Shown here: piece after piece, positions 1-11,300 of the stretch | Position numbering within the stretch: position 1 is the first letter of the stretch | Layout: each line of letters starts with the position of its first letter | Assembly: GCA_013399875.1 (NCBI GenBank) | Contig: VXAZ01001670.1 | Location: 1,229,519-1,293,518, forward strand | Direction of reading: 5' to 3' | From: Gymnorhina tibicen | Taxonomy: Eukaryota > Chordata > Aves > Passeriformes > Artamidae | DNA length: 64,000 bases | Notes under the pieces: model-generated | What the model saw: only the letters and a program-made list of their open reading frames with translations | The model's database searches: none | Told to the model about the DNA's origin: nothing | Program-made: the position numbers and the translations under genes

Positions 1-27
1 CATCTTAGAGAGCAGCCATATAAGAGC

Positions 28-484
28 CCAATGTAAGAAGGATAAAAAGGTATGAGAGAGCATCAAAAGGAGGGCTACAAAAATGGTGAAGAGCCTAGAG
101 GACAAGCCTTACGAGAAACAGCTGATGTCACTCGCACTGTTCAGTCTGTAGGAGACAGGGGATATCTCATCACAGTCTACGACTTTCTCATGAGGGCATG
201 CGGAGGGGCAGGCACTGATCTCTTCTCTCTGGTGCCCAGTGACAGGACCTGAGGAAATGGCATGAAGCTGAGTCAGGGGAGGTTTAGGCTGGATATTAGG
301 AAAAATTCTTCACACAGAAAGTAATTGGGCACTGGAACAGGCTCCCCAGGGGAGTGGTCACAGCACTAAGCCTGACAGAGTACAAGAAGCATTTGGACAA
401 TACCCTCAGGCACATGGTGTGATTCTTGGGGTGTCCTGTGCAGAGCTGGGAGTTGGACTTCCAGCTGAGGATACTGTATGATGG
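28..484 (+). mobile_element. CR1 LINE fragment, 3' part, plus strand
   Basis: This is the 3' end of a CR1 non-LTR retrotransposon. An open frame at 52-252 matches the end of the CR1 second ORF: it contains the family block TDLFSLVPSDRT. The next stretch, in a shifted frame, still reads as the family block around 'gggaggtttaggctggatatt'-type sequence. The copy ends near 484 in the short 3' untranslated tail (ttggact...ccagctgagg...atactgtatgat). Stops and frameshifts between blocks, and the absence of the upstream reverse-transcriptase region, show that it is a dead copy; the left limit is approximate because similarity fades close to the window edge. CR1 is the dominant LINE of birds, and 5' truncation is its normal state. 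Confidence 0.9.
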
Positions 485-1640
485 CAAGATTCCTGCAAGC
501 ACAGGAGCTGCAGCACAACAACCACTTCCAAAGTAATTGAGGTAAGAGGGAGGGCAGGGAGAGATCAGAAAGTAACTACTGGTGAGGCTGGGCAGCTGAG
601 GCAAGATTGGCTCTGGTGAGCAAAAACCACGGGAGCAGAGGAGTCTCGCCAGGCATCACCTACAACAACAATTTGGGGCACTGGACACACCCCTGCCCCC
701 ATCTTCCTGGCTGTAGTTTACCTGTACTGCACCTCAAGGTCAGAGAAAGGAGAAAAGCAAAAGGCGAACAACGGTAGCACTGGACAGATCTATTTATTCA
801 ACTTTTGCTATTGTTTCATGAAGTGGAAAGATCCAGAAACATGGAGACCTCAGAGCAGGCACAGCCACACAGAGGAAATGAGAAGTAGCAGCTGGCAGAA
901 CCACAGGAGCACGTTCTTGCCACAGCTCCCCTCGCCCTGGATGTGAGCAGCCCATGACCAAAGAAGGAAGTCCTTCACACCCAGAGAAGGAGGGTGCTGA
1001 GCAGGTCTGCGAGGCTTGGAGAGGGTCCTGAACATCCTGAAATGCAGGGAAAGCTTCCCTCTCACTGTCTCAGCTCCCTCATCCCTGCATGCCAGTCACC
1101 ACAGCCACCCACTGAGGCTTGTCAGGTCCTTCCGCCTGTTCTAGTTGGGGAAAGAAGGAGGGGAACAATGGATGGAGGGAGAGACTCTTACCTCCCTTCA
1201 CTCCCCCATCCCAGCCTTTTCCCTGCTCCACTCAGACCTGAAAAGACATGGCTCTCCTGCAAATCCTACAACAGAAACACAAGGAGCTTTTCTCCGCCTC
1301 TCAATTCACCACCCTCCAGGCTCCAGCAGGGACTGCATGGAAATGGCGATATTCCTGTATCGTCTGGATCAACAGTACGGATAAGCTCAAAGAGGGCAAG
1401 AGAGGATGGCACAGGAGGATGAGGCAGGAATGCTTTGTTTCGTCCTGGCTCCAATGCAGCCCACCTCCTCTCTTGATTGCAGTGCCCTCCAGCTCGGACA
1501 TGCAAGGAGGCATTGAAAAGGGAGGGGACCTGGAATGCTTATGAATTTTGTTTCCCCTATCAAGGGGACAGCTCACTCCCCCAAGCATGCCTGGCTCTGA
1601 CGGAGCTCCCTGGAGTAACCTTTATTCCAGTGTGTCGCAA
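485..1640. other. No gene seen; unannotated intergenic or intronic DNA
   Basis: The stretch is non-repetitive by eye and of mixed composition, with a GA-rich patch around 1143-1190. Several overlapping short frames on both strands are open but show no family signature and no supporting start or splice context. I see no repeat family, RNA gene or promoter. Confidence 0.5.
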
Positions 1641-2165
1641 GCATGTATTTCACGGATGGTTACACTGAATCATTATCACCAGACGTTCATTTGACCAAAA
1701 TAATGTTATTAGCATCGTCAGGTCCATTTCCCCCCACACAATTTCTCCCTCCCCAGTACACATACACTCCCTCCAACCCCCAGGCCCCTGCCCTCCACAT
1801 AGGGCACACCCCTCCCCAGCACAAAATCTCATGATGTGTGACACAATGTCCAGGAAAAGAGAATGGCAAGAGGGGCTGGCGAAAGGGATGGACGTGCCTT
1901 TGGCAATTACTGCGTTCCTTACCCTCTGCCAATGTTTACCAGCCACACAGACACACAAAGATGCACACGCAAAAATCGAAATTAAATCACCGACTATCCA
2001 AGGTACATGACTATGGGTGTACGAGTGTGCCCAAGCTGCGGTCACAGTCCTATCGGGAACCCAAATCTGTGTGGCATGAAGTAAAGGTCATCGTGCCACT
2101 GTTGTGATGCACTAAAAAAAAGCCGCAGAGCCATCAGGATGTAACACAGAATTTTCTCGTCAAGG
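1641..2165. promoter_or_regulatory. Candidate conserved non-coding block
   Basis: This segment keeps CpG dinucleotides outside any island, is non-repetitive, and holds AT-rich homeodomain-type cores such as ATTAGCAT and AAATTAAATCACCGA. It lies in the presumed first intron of the minus-strand transcript suggested by the CpG island at 4.54-5.21 kb. This is a composition-based guess: no transcription-factor site is certain, and no alignment could be made. It could equally be untranslated or intronic filler. Confidence 0.3.
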
Positions 2166-2177
2166 GATAAGAAACCT

Positions 2178-2266
2178 TCGGGGGAGTGGGGGCTGGGAGG
2201 AGGAAAGCGGGTGTGCAGATGGGGGGGATGGGGGAAAATGGCAGAAAATGGGGAGGAAAATGAAGA
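2178..2266 (+). other. G-rich tract with possible quadruplex-forming runs
   Basis: The plus strand carries repeated G runs of three to seven (GGGGGAGTGGGGGCTGGG, then a seven-G and a five-G run two bases apart). The loops between run groups are longer than the standard 1-7 bases, so it only partly satisfies the usual three-tetrad quadruplex rule. It borders the candidate conserved block to its left. Confidence 0.45.
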
Positions 2267-4539
2267 ATACAAAGCTCCACTTCGCTAATCCAAGATAGAC
2301 AATCCATCCCTTCCCCCCTCTCTACGCCCTCCCTCCCTCCGAAATGTTGGTGCAGATGGATTTCTGTATCTTGGTTTTGCAGCAGTGGGTCTAATGACTC
2401 CCATACGAAACCCCCTCGCTATGATAACCCCTCCCACTATTTTTTTTTTAGACCGGGCTGAAGAATAATGTGTTTTTAGAGATAATGGGTTTTATAAAAA
2501 GAAAGAAAAAGGGACGCAGCGCAGACATTATGCGAATAAGCTGCTCCCCGCATCACCCCCATCTTCTCCCAACCACACATTTCGATTTCATCCCCTCCCG
2601 TCATTCTCCAGCCTTCCCCCATCAGCTCCCCCAAGGAAAGGAAAAAACCCACAACGCGATCTGGGTAGCCGATCTCAAAATCCCAAGCACTAATCTGCTT
2701 GAATTTGTTCTTCCCCTTATATAAGCAGCAGCACGTCAACATGTTCAGTGGAAACGCAGCGTAAAATGAGGCCAGGCTACAGCTATGGAACAGGGGTGTT
2801 ATCGGCAGATATCGCTTCTATCAAGAAGCCATTGCCACCAGGTTGATGAAATCAAGTATTGGGCTTCCAGCCGTTCCCTTGCTTTATTTATTTATTTTTC
2901 AACGCTTACTCTAATTTTACTTTGTTTCATTTTGGTTTCACTCTACTTCATTTTTGAAAGGACAAAAGTGAAATAAATAATTAAAAGCCTAGAGACATAC
3001 CCCACCAGAAGGTGCCCGAATGCTCCAGAAAGAGAATCCTTACCTCCTAACTTTGGGGTTTGTTTTTTTTTAATAAATAAATACAGTCCTGTTGCTCACA
3101 TTATCCCCAAACTTCCAGTGTCCCCAGCTGCACCTCCCTACTCCCGAAAACCAGACACTTTGTTATCGAGATAAACATTTAAGAAAGTGCCGAATACTGA
3201 AAAGAAACTGATAGAGAAATGGAAAATTATGTCTATACAATAATCCAGTTCATTCAGCTGATAAAATGCGTTCAGTCGCAAACCCACGAGCAATAATTTC
3301 TGCAACCTCCTCCCCCCAAAATACTACTAACCCTTATATAAACTTGCTCAACGTAACGCTGATGACCATTTTAAATGAAACCAGTGACAGACGTAACACC
3401 TTTCTGGTTAACGTTACAATTAATAACTGACTGTATCATCACGGCAAACAAAAACCTTTTGTGATCAAATTTTCCACCACCTACACAACATCTCTCTTAG
3501 ACTTTTCACCAGTCCAGTTAAGAGTTCACCCCCTCAAAAAATAGCCCCTCAAAATAGGCAATAAGCAGGTATTGGTGAGCGGTCATTTCAACATTCACCG
3601 TTTTAGGAGGGCTGTGTGCTTATCTCAGAACAATTATAGGCAGTAAAAAATACAGGAATGACAAATAATATCTAGGAAAAACAGAAATAATTTCTTAAAA
3701 CTATTTGCAATGAAGTGTTGAACAGTTTGGCCACGGAAAGGTGGAACGAGAGCTTGAAAAAGCAAAAAGCTGAAAGTGTGCTTTTTATAAACGATTCAAT
3801 GTTTTTAGCCCCGCTTCTGCCTCCCCAATCCTTTGGTTTTTCTGCTGCTGATCTCATGCCTAATCTTTTTTATTGTTTTCTTTTGAGGGAAGAGGGGCAG
3901 AAATCAGGAAGAAAAATAATTTTAAATAGAAAGTGTTCAATTTTAACAAAATAAATTCTCAAAACAGCACCGTTAAATATGTTATTTCCTAGCTACATAA
4001 GATTACCATTAAAATAAATTTAAGAGTAAGCAAAAGACAAGTCACCTGCAAAGCACCAGAGTCGGTGCCCTTAGGTAGGAGAATTACATCACTCCCTGAC
4101 TCAATGGTGTTTTCTTTTAAATTATAAAGCAGGTGTAATTTTTTCTTACAGAAAAAAAATAAGAAAAAAAAAACCAATACAGCGGTTATTTCACATACAT
4201 TTTGCACGAAAAAAGCATTGAACCAACCTTTAAGGTCACTGACTGCCTGAAAACCCACAGCAGTCACTCACGGTGGAAGTTTTCAGGCAAGACGGCTACT
4301 AAATCATTAATACAAACAAATGGAAGGCGGGGAGGAAAGGCGCTACCGTAATAGATCCGAAGACTTGGAAGAGGCAAAAAATATTAAAGAAAAAAACTTT
4401 CATCTTCAGCCTCTCTTCTTTTCTCGTTAGTATTTTTTTTTAAGAAATCCTTAAGCTTTAGTCAAACAGCAGGCTCACTCTAAGGGTCTCCCTGCTGTAA
4501 CTCAGCGTAGTGTCTTCTTTTTCGAGAGCCCCCCCCCAC
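2267..4539. other. No gene seen; AT-rich, probably non-repetitive flank of the CpG island
   Basis: The stretch is AT-rich with short T- and A-runs (2880-2900 TTTATTTATTTATTTTT; 3060-3085; 4140-4175). The part at about 3240-3480 keeps isolated CpGs and looks like unique sequence rather than decayed repeat, so it may contain conserved elements. Short frames on either strand have no recognisable product. Confidence 0.4.
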
Positions 4540-4843
4540 CAATTTTCCATTCCAAAATGCCCCGCCGTGGGATCTGCGATCTCCCAAAAAAGTCTGACCA
4601 AAGGAGCCGGAGCGTCCCGGGGGTCGGTGCGCGCCCACTCCGCCCGGACGGGCAGCGCCCAGCCCCGCCGGGGCAGCAAGGAACGGGGAGAGGGATAAAA
4701 CGATCCGAAATAGTTGTCGTGAGAAGGGTGAGGAGAAACCCACCCGCGGAGCTCCGGAGCGGCGGCGCCCAGCGCTCGCCGGGCGGGCAGCTCCCTCCGA
4801 TCCGTGCCGAGCCGAGCCGAGCCGCCCCCCGCCCGCCGCCCCT

Positions 4844-4850
4844 CTCACCT
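4844..4850 (-). promoter_or_regulatory. Candidate 5' splice site (minus strand)
   Basis: Reading the minus strand, the bases are AGGTGAGAGG, a close match to the vertebrate donor consensus, with the exon ending at 4849. It lies directly beside the assembly gap, so most of the adjoining exon sequence is unreadable. Its place inside a CpG island supports a first-exon donor. Confidence 0.45.
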
Positions 4851-4868
4851 NNNNNNNNNNNNNNNNNN
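4851..4868. other. Assembly gap (18 N)
   Basis: Eighteen undetermined bases lie in the most GC-rich part of the island. Short-read and Sanger assemblies commonly fail in such DNA; the true length of the missing piece is unknown. Confidence 0.99.
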
Positions 4869-5215
4869 GCCGGAGCAGCCCGAGCCCCGCGCACGCCGCC
4901 GCCGCCGCCCCCTGCTGCCGCCGCGCCCGCCCGACCGGCCCCGGCTTTTAAAGAGACCGCGGGTCCGCGCCCCGGGCTCCGACACTGTCCGCCCGGCCCC
5001 GACAGCGGGCACGGCCCCGGGCACGGGCGGCAGCGCTCCTCCGGACTTCACCTCCCACGCTTCCGCCGCCTCCTCCCACGAAAGAGGTTCAGCGGCTTTT
5101 CAGCTGCCTTCGGCCCGTCAGCGTCTCGTTCCTCCAGCGCTCCTTCACCGAGCCGGCACAGCAAGGGGGGATTTCTGCCCCTCTGGTCGCAGCAAGGCGA
5201 AGCCGGGCAGATGCG

Positions 5216-6978
5216 GCTTATTTTTTCCTTCAGTTTGCCACCAGGGACCTGCCGTCAGAGGAGAGGAAGCGTCTTCCTCAGACAATCACTTTCATGAGTC
5301 CCCCAAAACCCTTAAAGTTCACAAAGAATTTTCCCGTCTAGCTCAGAGTTTGACCCAAACCTAGTGCGTATTTCAAGTCAATTTATACACTGGCCATTTC
5401 ATTTAAACCAGACACTAAGTTTCCTTGTACAAATCTCTCAAACTTTTTTTCCACTCATTTCTTCACTTGTAAAAGTAGAGACAACAGCAGCTGACAGACA
5501 CCAACGCCTGTGTTGGGGTCAGTATTTCACTCATTTAGAGTGTAAACCCTAGATATTGTTATTTATCATTTTATCACCATTAGCGCTTAGCACAGTAAAT
5601 GTACTGTGGGGAACTTGTATGTAAAGTTTTTTAACGTGTTATCATGCTAAAAGTCCACTTCAAACAGGTGCATTAACAGACAGGAACATTATTATGCACA
5701 TGAGGTGCACACAAACCCAAAAGTGAGAAATAAAACCTTCTGGCCCCTCTCTCCAGACCCTATGGTCTTGTAAAATTTGTGTATGATGCTCGTACTGCAA
5801 CACCAGGCACTTAGGAATGCATTTGCCATAGGGACAGACTGCAAAGCCATTTGTCTTTCCTTCCCCCTCTGATCATGTATCTAAATGTTTTTGTCTTTTT
5901 CTACATTTTGCATAGCAGGCAGCCTACCCGCAGTACTCAATAAATAATAAATAATTATTATTTGATACAGTATGTATTGATCACCTTCCTACTATCAAAA
6001 TGCAGCTGTGTCTGAGGTGGATAATAGCCACACAGAAACACTAAATAATAGTTACAAGTAGTATTAGGAGCCCCTTGGGAAGTTTCTCTGGAAAACCCAG
6101 TCCTTCACACACCCTAACAAATTCTGATACATGCACAGAGAAGATAATAGAGATCTATTTCAACAAGGTGACAATTGTCCAGCAAAGAGGCATCTTTCTG
6201 ACCCAAACTCAGCATCCCAAGAGCAAGATTTTATCCCTTTGTATGTTTGTGCAAAGGCAGGTTATTGTTAAACATCCTATTTTATATGGACAACATAACA
6301 GCAGTAAGAACTATCAATCCCTCCTTAGGGCATGGGATTAGATCCTGGTCTCAGTTACTGTGAAGAAAATCAGGTATTACTTCATTTACTTCAATAGTTA
6401 ACTCCAGATTTAAAAAGTGCATCTGGCCATAAAATCTGGCTTCTAGTACATTTCTTCACCTGCTGGTAGTTCTGGCAATCTAGCATTTTGTAGAGTGCAG
6501 TTTATCAAAGTAATGATTTGTAGAGATAGTCTTCTGAAACTGCACCACCTCTACCCCCTCCCTCTCCAAGGTCTTCTTAGAACACACATACTTGCATCAT
6601 ATTTTGATCTGGCTGCCTATCAACAGAGTATCTTCTATGTAAAATCAATGACAACAGCACAATCTCACTTCCAATTCTAAATTAAACCTCTTTGGTTTAG
6701 CAGACAGAAAGCAGCATGTCCTTTATAAGAAAAAACAAACTAGCAACTTTTAACCAGCTTAATCACCAAAGGTAAAGTGAGCCCAAAAAATTTTGGGGAA
6801 AATAAGCTAGTTTTCCCCCTATCCTTTCAACTGGAAAAAGAAAAACCTGGGACATCCACATATGAAATATCTACAAATTAGAAAGAGGGATAGAAGACTT
6901 CATCTAACTGAGAAACTTCCAGTCAGAGTGCTACATGGAACCAAGGAAGATAACAACTACTTTGAAAAAAATCTTACT
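5216..6978. other. No gene seen; AT-rich DNA
   Basis: AT-rich, with a low-complexity AATAAATAATAAATAATTATT stretch near 5937-5962. Short open frames have no recognisable product. No repeat family is recognised. Confidence 0.5.
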
Positions 6979-7036
6979 GTGCCTAACTCGGACACATAGA
7001 CCTCTACTTCTGAAAAATTGTTACAGTTAGGCACCA
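6979..7036. repeat. Possible fossil of a palindromic 'taggcacctaa'-type amniote repeat
   Basis: The piece begins GTGCCTAACT and ends with the reverse complement AGTTAGGCAC, giving perfect 10-bp inverted arms around a loop of about 38 nt. The wording 'taggcacctaa' recurs near 7560-7578 and in degraded form around 11025-11090 and 18008-18060. That pattern resembles old palindromic (MITE-like) repeats of birds and reptiles. The family name is not certain. Confidence 0.35.
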
Positions 7037-8330
7037 AAATAGCAGACATCATTTTATAAATAGGCACAGAATAGTGAGAAAATCTTAGAAGATCAGGGAA
7101 GTTTTGTTAAGGTTGTAAGGTACATCTTTACTAGGCTGTGCAGCAAAACAGAGACAAGAGGAAAGAAGTGCAATACAAGAAGTTCTTTGTCCAGCAAGCA
7201 ATGCTCTAATTGCTCAACAGGGGAGTGGATTTTTCTCATTAATTCTTCTAATTTTTTCTTTCTTTCTTTCTCATCTCTAGCTCTAGCCCTGCAGTTTGCA
7301 AATAAGTTGTAGGGAGAGGAAAGAAAAACATGATTCCTATAGTGAGATTTGTACCAGACTCCTCTAATACTACTCATCTCCCCAGTATATGCCACTGGCA
7401 TTGTGGTGAGACTTTTCAGAATGTATGACATGCTCTAGATAGTGTTTTGTACCCATCTAGAAGAAAAGTAGATACATCAGACTTTTTCTGTCTTCATTAA
7501 GAAAATAGCCGATTTCCTTTCCAAAGAGCCTTAAAAATTAGCAGTGACATAGATTTATAGACCTAGGCACCTAACAGTTCCCTCCCAACACCACCAAAGA
7601 GAAGAGGCAAAGGCAAGAACACGTTCATAGAAATGCCATTCATCTTCTTCTGCTTGTTCCCTTTAGAATAAATTTCCAAAATTTTTTACCAAGCCAATGT
7701 GCTTCTTGTAACTAAAAGACAAAATGCTGTCATGAACTGGGGCAATTCAGTCAGTGCAACTTCAATAAATTGCTACGTGGGACTGCTCATCTTCAAAGTA
7801 CTTACTGTGCTCCAAGATCTGGGCTTGCTAATTCAGGGCAGCAGCTGTAGTAGGCACCACACACAGCTTTTGCTTAGGTCTTGCTAGAGGAGTGAGCTAC
7901 CCATCTCCCTGACGCAATAGAAAATGCACGTGCCATTATCATCAGTTCCTGGTTCCCCCCTTTCCTGTTGAGCAGAGGTGATGAAAGAGAGGCATCAGAG
8001 CCTGGAAAAGACTCTGGAGACAGAAGTTAGAGGCATCATCCATCATGCAAGGATGTCCAAATGCTGCACCACAAGATCTAGAAGATTCATTCTAAACTAA
8101 TGCCCTGAGTATGACAGCAGGGGATAGGAAGAAGGGCTGCACTGCAATATTGTCGCATGGAGTATAATCTGGTATTTCTCCTTAGATTCTCTGAATGGCA
8201 TTCACCAAATCCTTGAAATGAAGAATTTGTATGGTACAGTTTAATGGAAATGAGGCTCAAGGGGAATTTGCCATTGAAACAGTGGCAGGAAAATCTATGC
8301 AACATGGCAAGAATGCAATTTATATCTCTG
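7037..8330. other. No gene seen; AT-rich DNA
   Basis: A short T/C-rich run (7250-7272) and a second 'gacctaggcacctaac' phrase at about 7560 are the only features. No coding signal is recognised. Confidence 0.45.
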
Positions 8331-8364
8331 GTTTTTTTCTTGTTTTTTTCTTTTTTTTTTTTTT
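8331..8364. repeat. Poly(T) low-complexity tract
   Basis: A T-run broken only by single C and G bases. It could be the reversed A-tail of a retroposed sequence, but no retrocopy is seen next to it on either side. Confidence 0.8.
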
Positions 8365-11300
8365 GGCCATGTTAGCACTTTCAGTGTCTTTTTGCCCAGA
8401 AGTTAATACCCAAGGTGAATTTAGAAGCTGCAGTCCAAACTATGATCAGATCTTCTTGGTTGTGCCAAACGAAGCTGATCTTATCACGCTGGTGACCTTA
8501 TTCTACTTGAGAGAGCAAAACTCATTACAATAATAAGAAATAAGAGAGATGGGGGGGAAAGTAATCATGACAGCGCTTGATCAGAACTCCCTTTACCATC
8601 ATTTCAGAGGATTAGTTCTAAGCTCTTCTGCAAACGCCATTTTTCACTCCAGCTGGAAGTTCAACCTCCAAAGTTATTCTGACCACTTGCAGGACATAGC
8701 CATTTATTCTTGATTCACAGGCTTTTTCCTCCTCCAAGCATGTTCTGTTGCATTCATTTAATAGAAACTCTACACAGTGTATACAGGAAGTAATTTTCTG
8801 AGCACCATTTTGTTTAAGTGAGTTTACAAGGGACAGAAACTATACAGACACACCTTTGAGTGTGTGGAAGGTGTAAGAATGAACAAAAAACCTTGATGTG
8901 TGTAGCCAAGAATGTAAGGGTGAACCCATTCAGATGAAAGAATTCCTTGTGGGAAGGGTGTGTAAGAGAGATTAAATAAGTGGTGTGTGTGCAAATGCTG
9001 CAGGAGCAAATTCAAGGCAAGTCATGTAGGGAAAAAAAGTCTATTTTGTTGCATCAACTGACAAATTTGGGGAAAGAAATTATGCAAGACCTTCTCCAAG
9101 TTTCATACACTGCTTTCCACCATCTTTAGGAGCATCATTGTAAGAGGATGCATTGTACGTGTGTACAATATATTATGTATACATAAACATAACAACAGAT
9201 GAGACAGATGTGTGTGCACACTCAGTTCTGCAAGGGAGAATAAACTAAAAGCTGTACATTATTTAGGTCAGTGATATAAAATGTAATGGTTGTCACGCTG
9301 GCTTTGAGATCTCCACTACCAGCTATTAGACATATCTACATCTCATTCTAAGACAGAAAGACATCCATTGTCATCTCACATCATCACCAACCCCACTGTG
9401 ACCCCAACTCAGTACAGGCCAAAAGGAAGAGAACCACTTCCTAGGGGCAGCAGTTAGGATCCAGTGAAATGAAGTTTGGCCAAAACCAAAGCCACAGTTC
9501 AGAGTTACAGCACAACCTTCCAACAAGTGTTTCCACCAGTTTTGAACTCCATCCTTTCTTGCTTCTTGTGCCTTATACCTCCATGGGATCACTCCAGTGA
9601 TGTTTCCATTATGTCATCCAGCCTCCCATCTGCAGTAAGACTCAGTAGGTCTTTCTTGCTTACTACCTCCTCCACTTGAACTCTGCCTCCTCTCCTTATT
9701 TCTGAATCCTCAGGTGGAGCCATGAAAATTAACCAATGACATCACAGTCACAGTGCTTCCCTGGCAACAAATATCATGTCATACCTGCTTGTCCATCATC
9801 AGGGTTGGATAAGAATAGGAATTGATGAGTACTAAAAGAGTAAGAGCTAGAAAGACCTGCAATCAGAAAAGCTGGATTTAACATGAGTGAAAGATAAATC
9901 TCTCTTTAATAAAATGCTAATCTAATGCATCCACAGGAGCTACTCCTTGAAGAACTTCAGCAGCTCCTCAAGGAAGATTAAATATTATTTCTCTTTTTGC
10001 CTTTGACCCCTTCAGTGACCCTGAAGTACAGACACCTTGATTGCTCAAGACCAGTGGTACTAGATAGGGACATTTCCTGCTGTATCCACTACTTAACACT
10101 CCAAACAATGTAGGAAACACAGACAGTTTGGGAGCTTGTATCTGGTATTGCATTCAGTCTTTAGAATCAACCCCCAGCAGTCTCATGTCAAACACTTACC
10201 TGTAGCTGGCCACTTATCCACACGAGACAGAAACCCTTCCCAGCCAACAGGAGCGGGTGGAATAGAGACATTAGTGCAGAATAACAGCACTGGGGCAGGA
10301 CAAGACAGACTGCCCTCTCTTTCTCTCAAAAAGCAGACCCCTCACACTGACTACAGCACCCATCTCACGTCCGAGTCAACTGTAGGTTTCCCAGCAGAAT
10401 TTCTTCTATCCCATGATCTCCCGAAAGACAGAGAACACCTGAAAGGTGTTTGCAAGCATCATGTTATAAGTAACTGATAGTTGGAAAGCTCTCAGGATAA
10501 GGAACAACTGCTGCAGCCAGTGCCTTTCTAATGGTTCAGCTATCTCATTTGAAAACCTTATGCACTCTTTTGGATAAACATGATGAAATGAAACAACTGT
10601 TATTTTCTCTGCTCACATACCAGGTAAACACAGTGCCTCCAAACATGGTTCTATCCATAGGGGGAAATACTTCTCATTCACAATCAGATGCCAATAAATG
10701 TCTTTTTTTGGCATGAATCTATAATGTGAAGATTTAAGGTGAGATGAGAAACCCCAAACAGGACTCCAATAAAAGCAGGGTGAGGGGGGAAAATTCTCTT
10801 CCTGCTGCTATAAAACAGTGGGGATGGGAATTTTGCAGCATCAACAAAATCCTTCAGGGAGCCAAAAAGAGCAAAACATACCTTCTTCTCTCTTAGCAAA
10901 CACTATGTTTGACAAAAGCCTTTTAGCTTCTGTTTAATGATAGGCGTGGCATTTGCCCAGGGCAAGCCTAAAGTATTGCTTTTGACCTTTAAAGCACTAT
11001 ATGCCTCTTTTTCAAAATTAATAGGCATTAGGTATCCATGCTACTTAAGCGCTTTCTGAAAATCCTATTGAGTACCTATCTAGGAAAATCCAACCCTAAC
11101 CACCTTGGGTCTTGTCACCTCTTTTATCAAAGGAGGTTAAGCCAACACTGACTCCCAGGCACACAAGGAGGTCCATAACGAACTAGCAGCCAGGACTCTG
11201 CCCTACAATGCTTGCAGGGCTGTGCCCTCCTGCATGTCTCCCCTCCGCACCCGCTGGAAGGTTTGACCGATGCCATGAGACTGACAGCAGGCCTGTGTTG

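Larger units (their letters stand above)
4540..5215. promoter_or_regulatory. CpG island, probable promoter and first exon of an unidentified gene
   Basis: Composition switches abruptly from AT-rich to very GC- and CpG-rich at about 4550 and back at about 5215. The island includes CCGCCG runs, GGGCGG-type boxes and a CTTTTAAA motif at 4945-4952, which reads as a TTTAAAAG TATA-like element on the minus strand. At 4844-4850 the minus strand reads AG|GTGAG, a good splice donor, which would end a first exon at 4849 with the intron running left. Long frames are open on both strands, but GC-rich DNA has few stops, so they are not evidence of coding. The gene cannot be named. Vertebrate CpG islands of this size usually mark promoters; that one is active here is inference. 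Confidence 0.65.
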
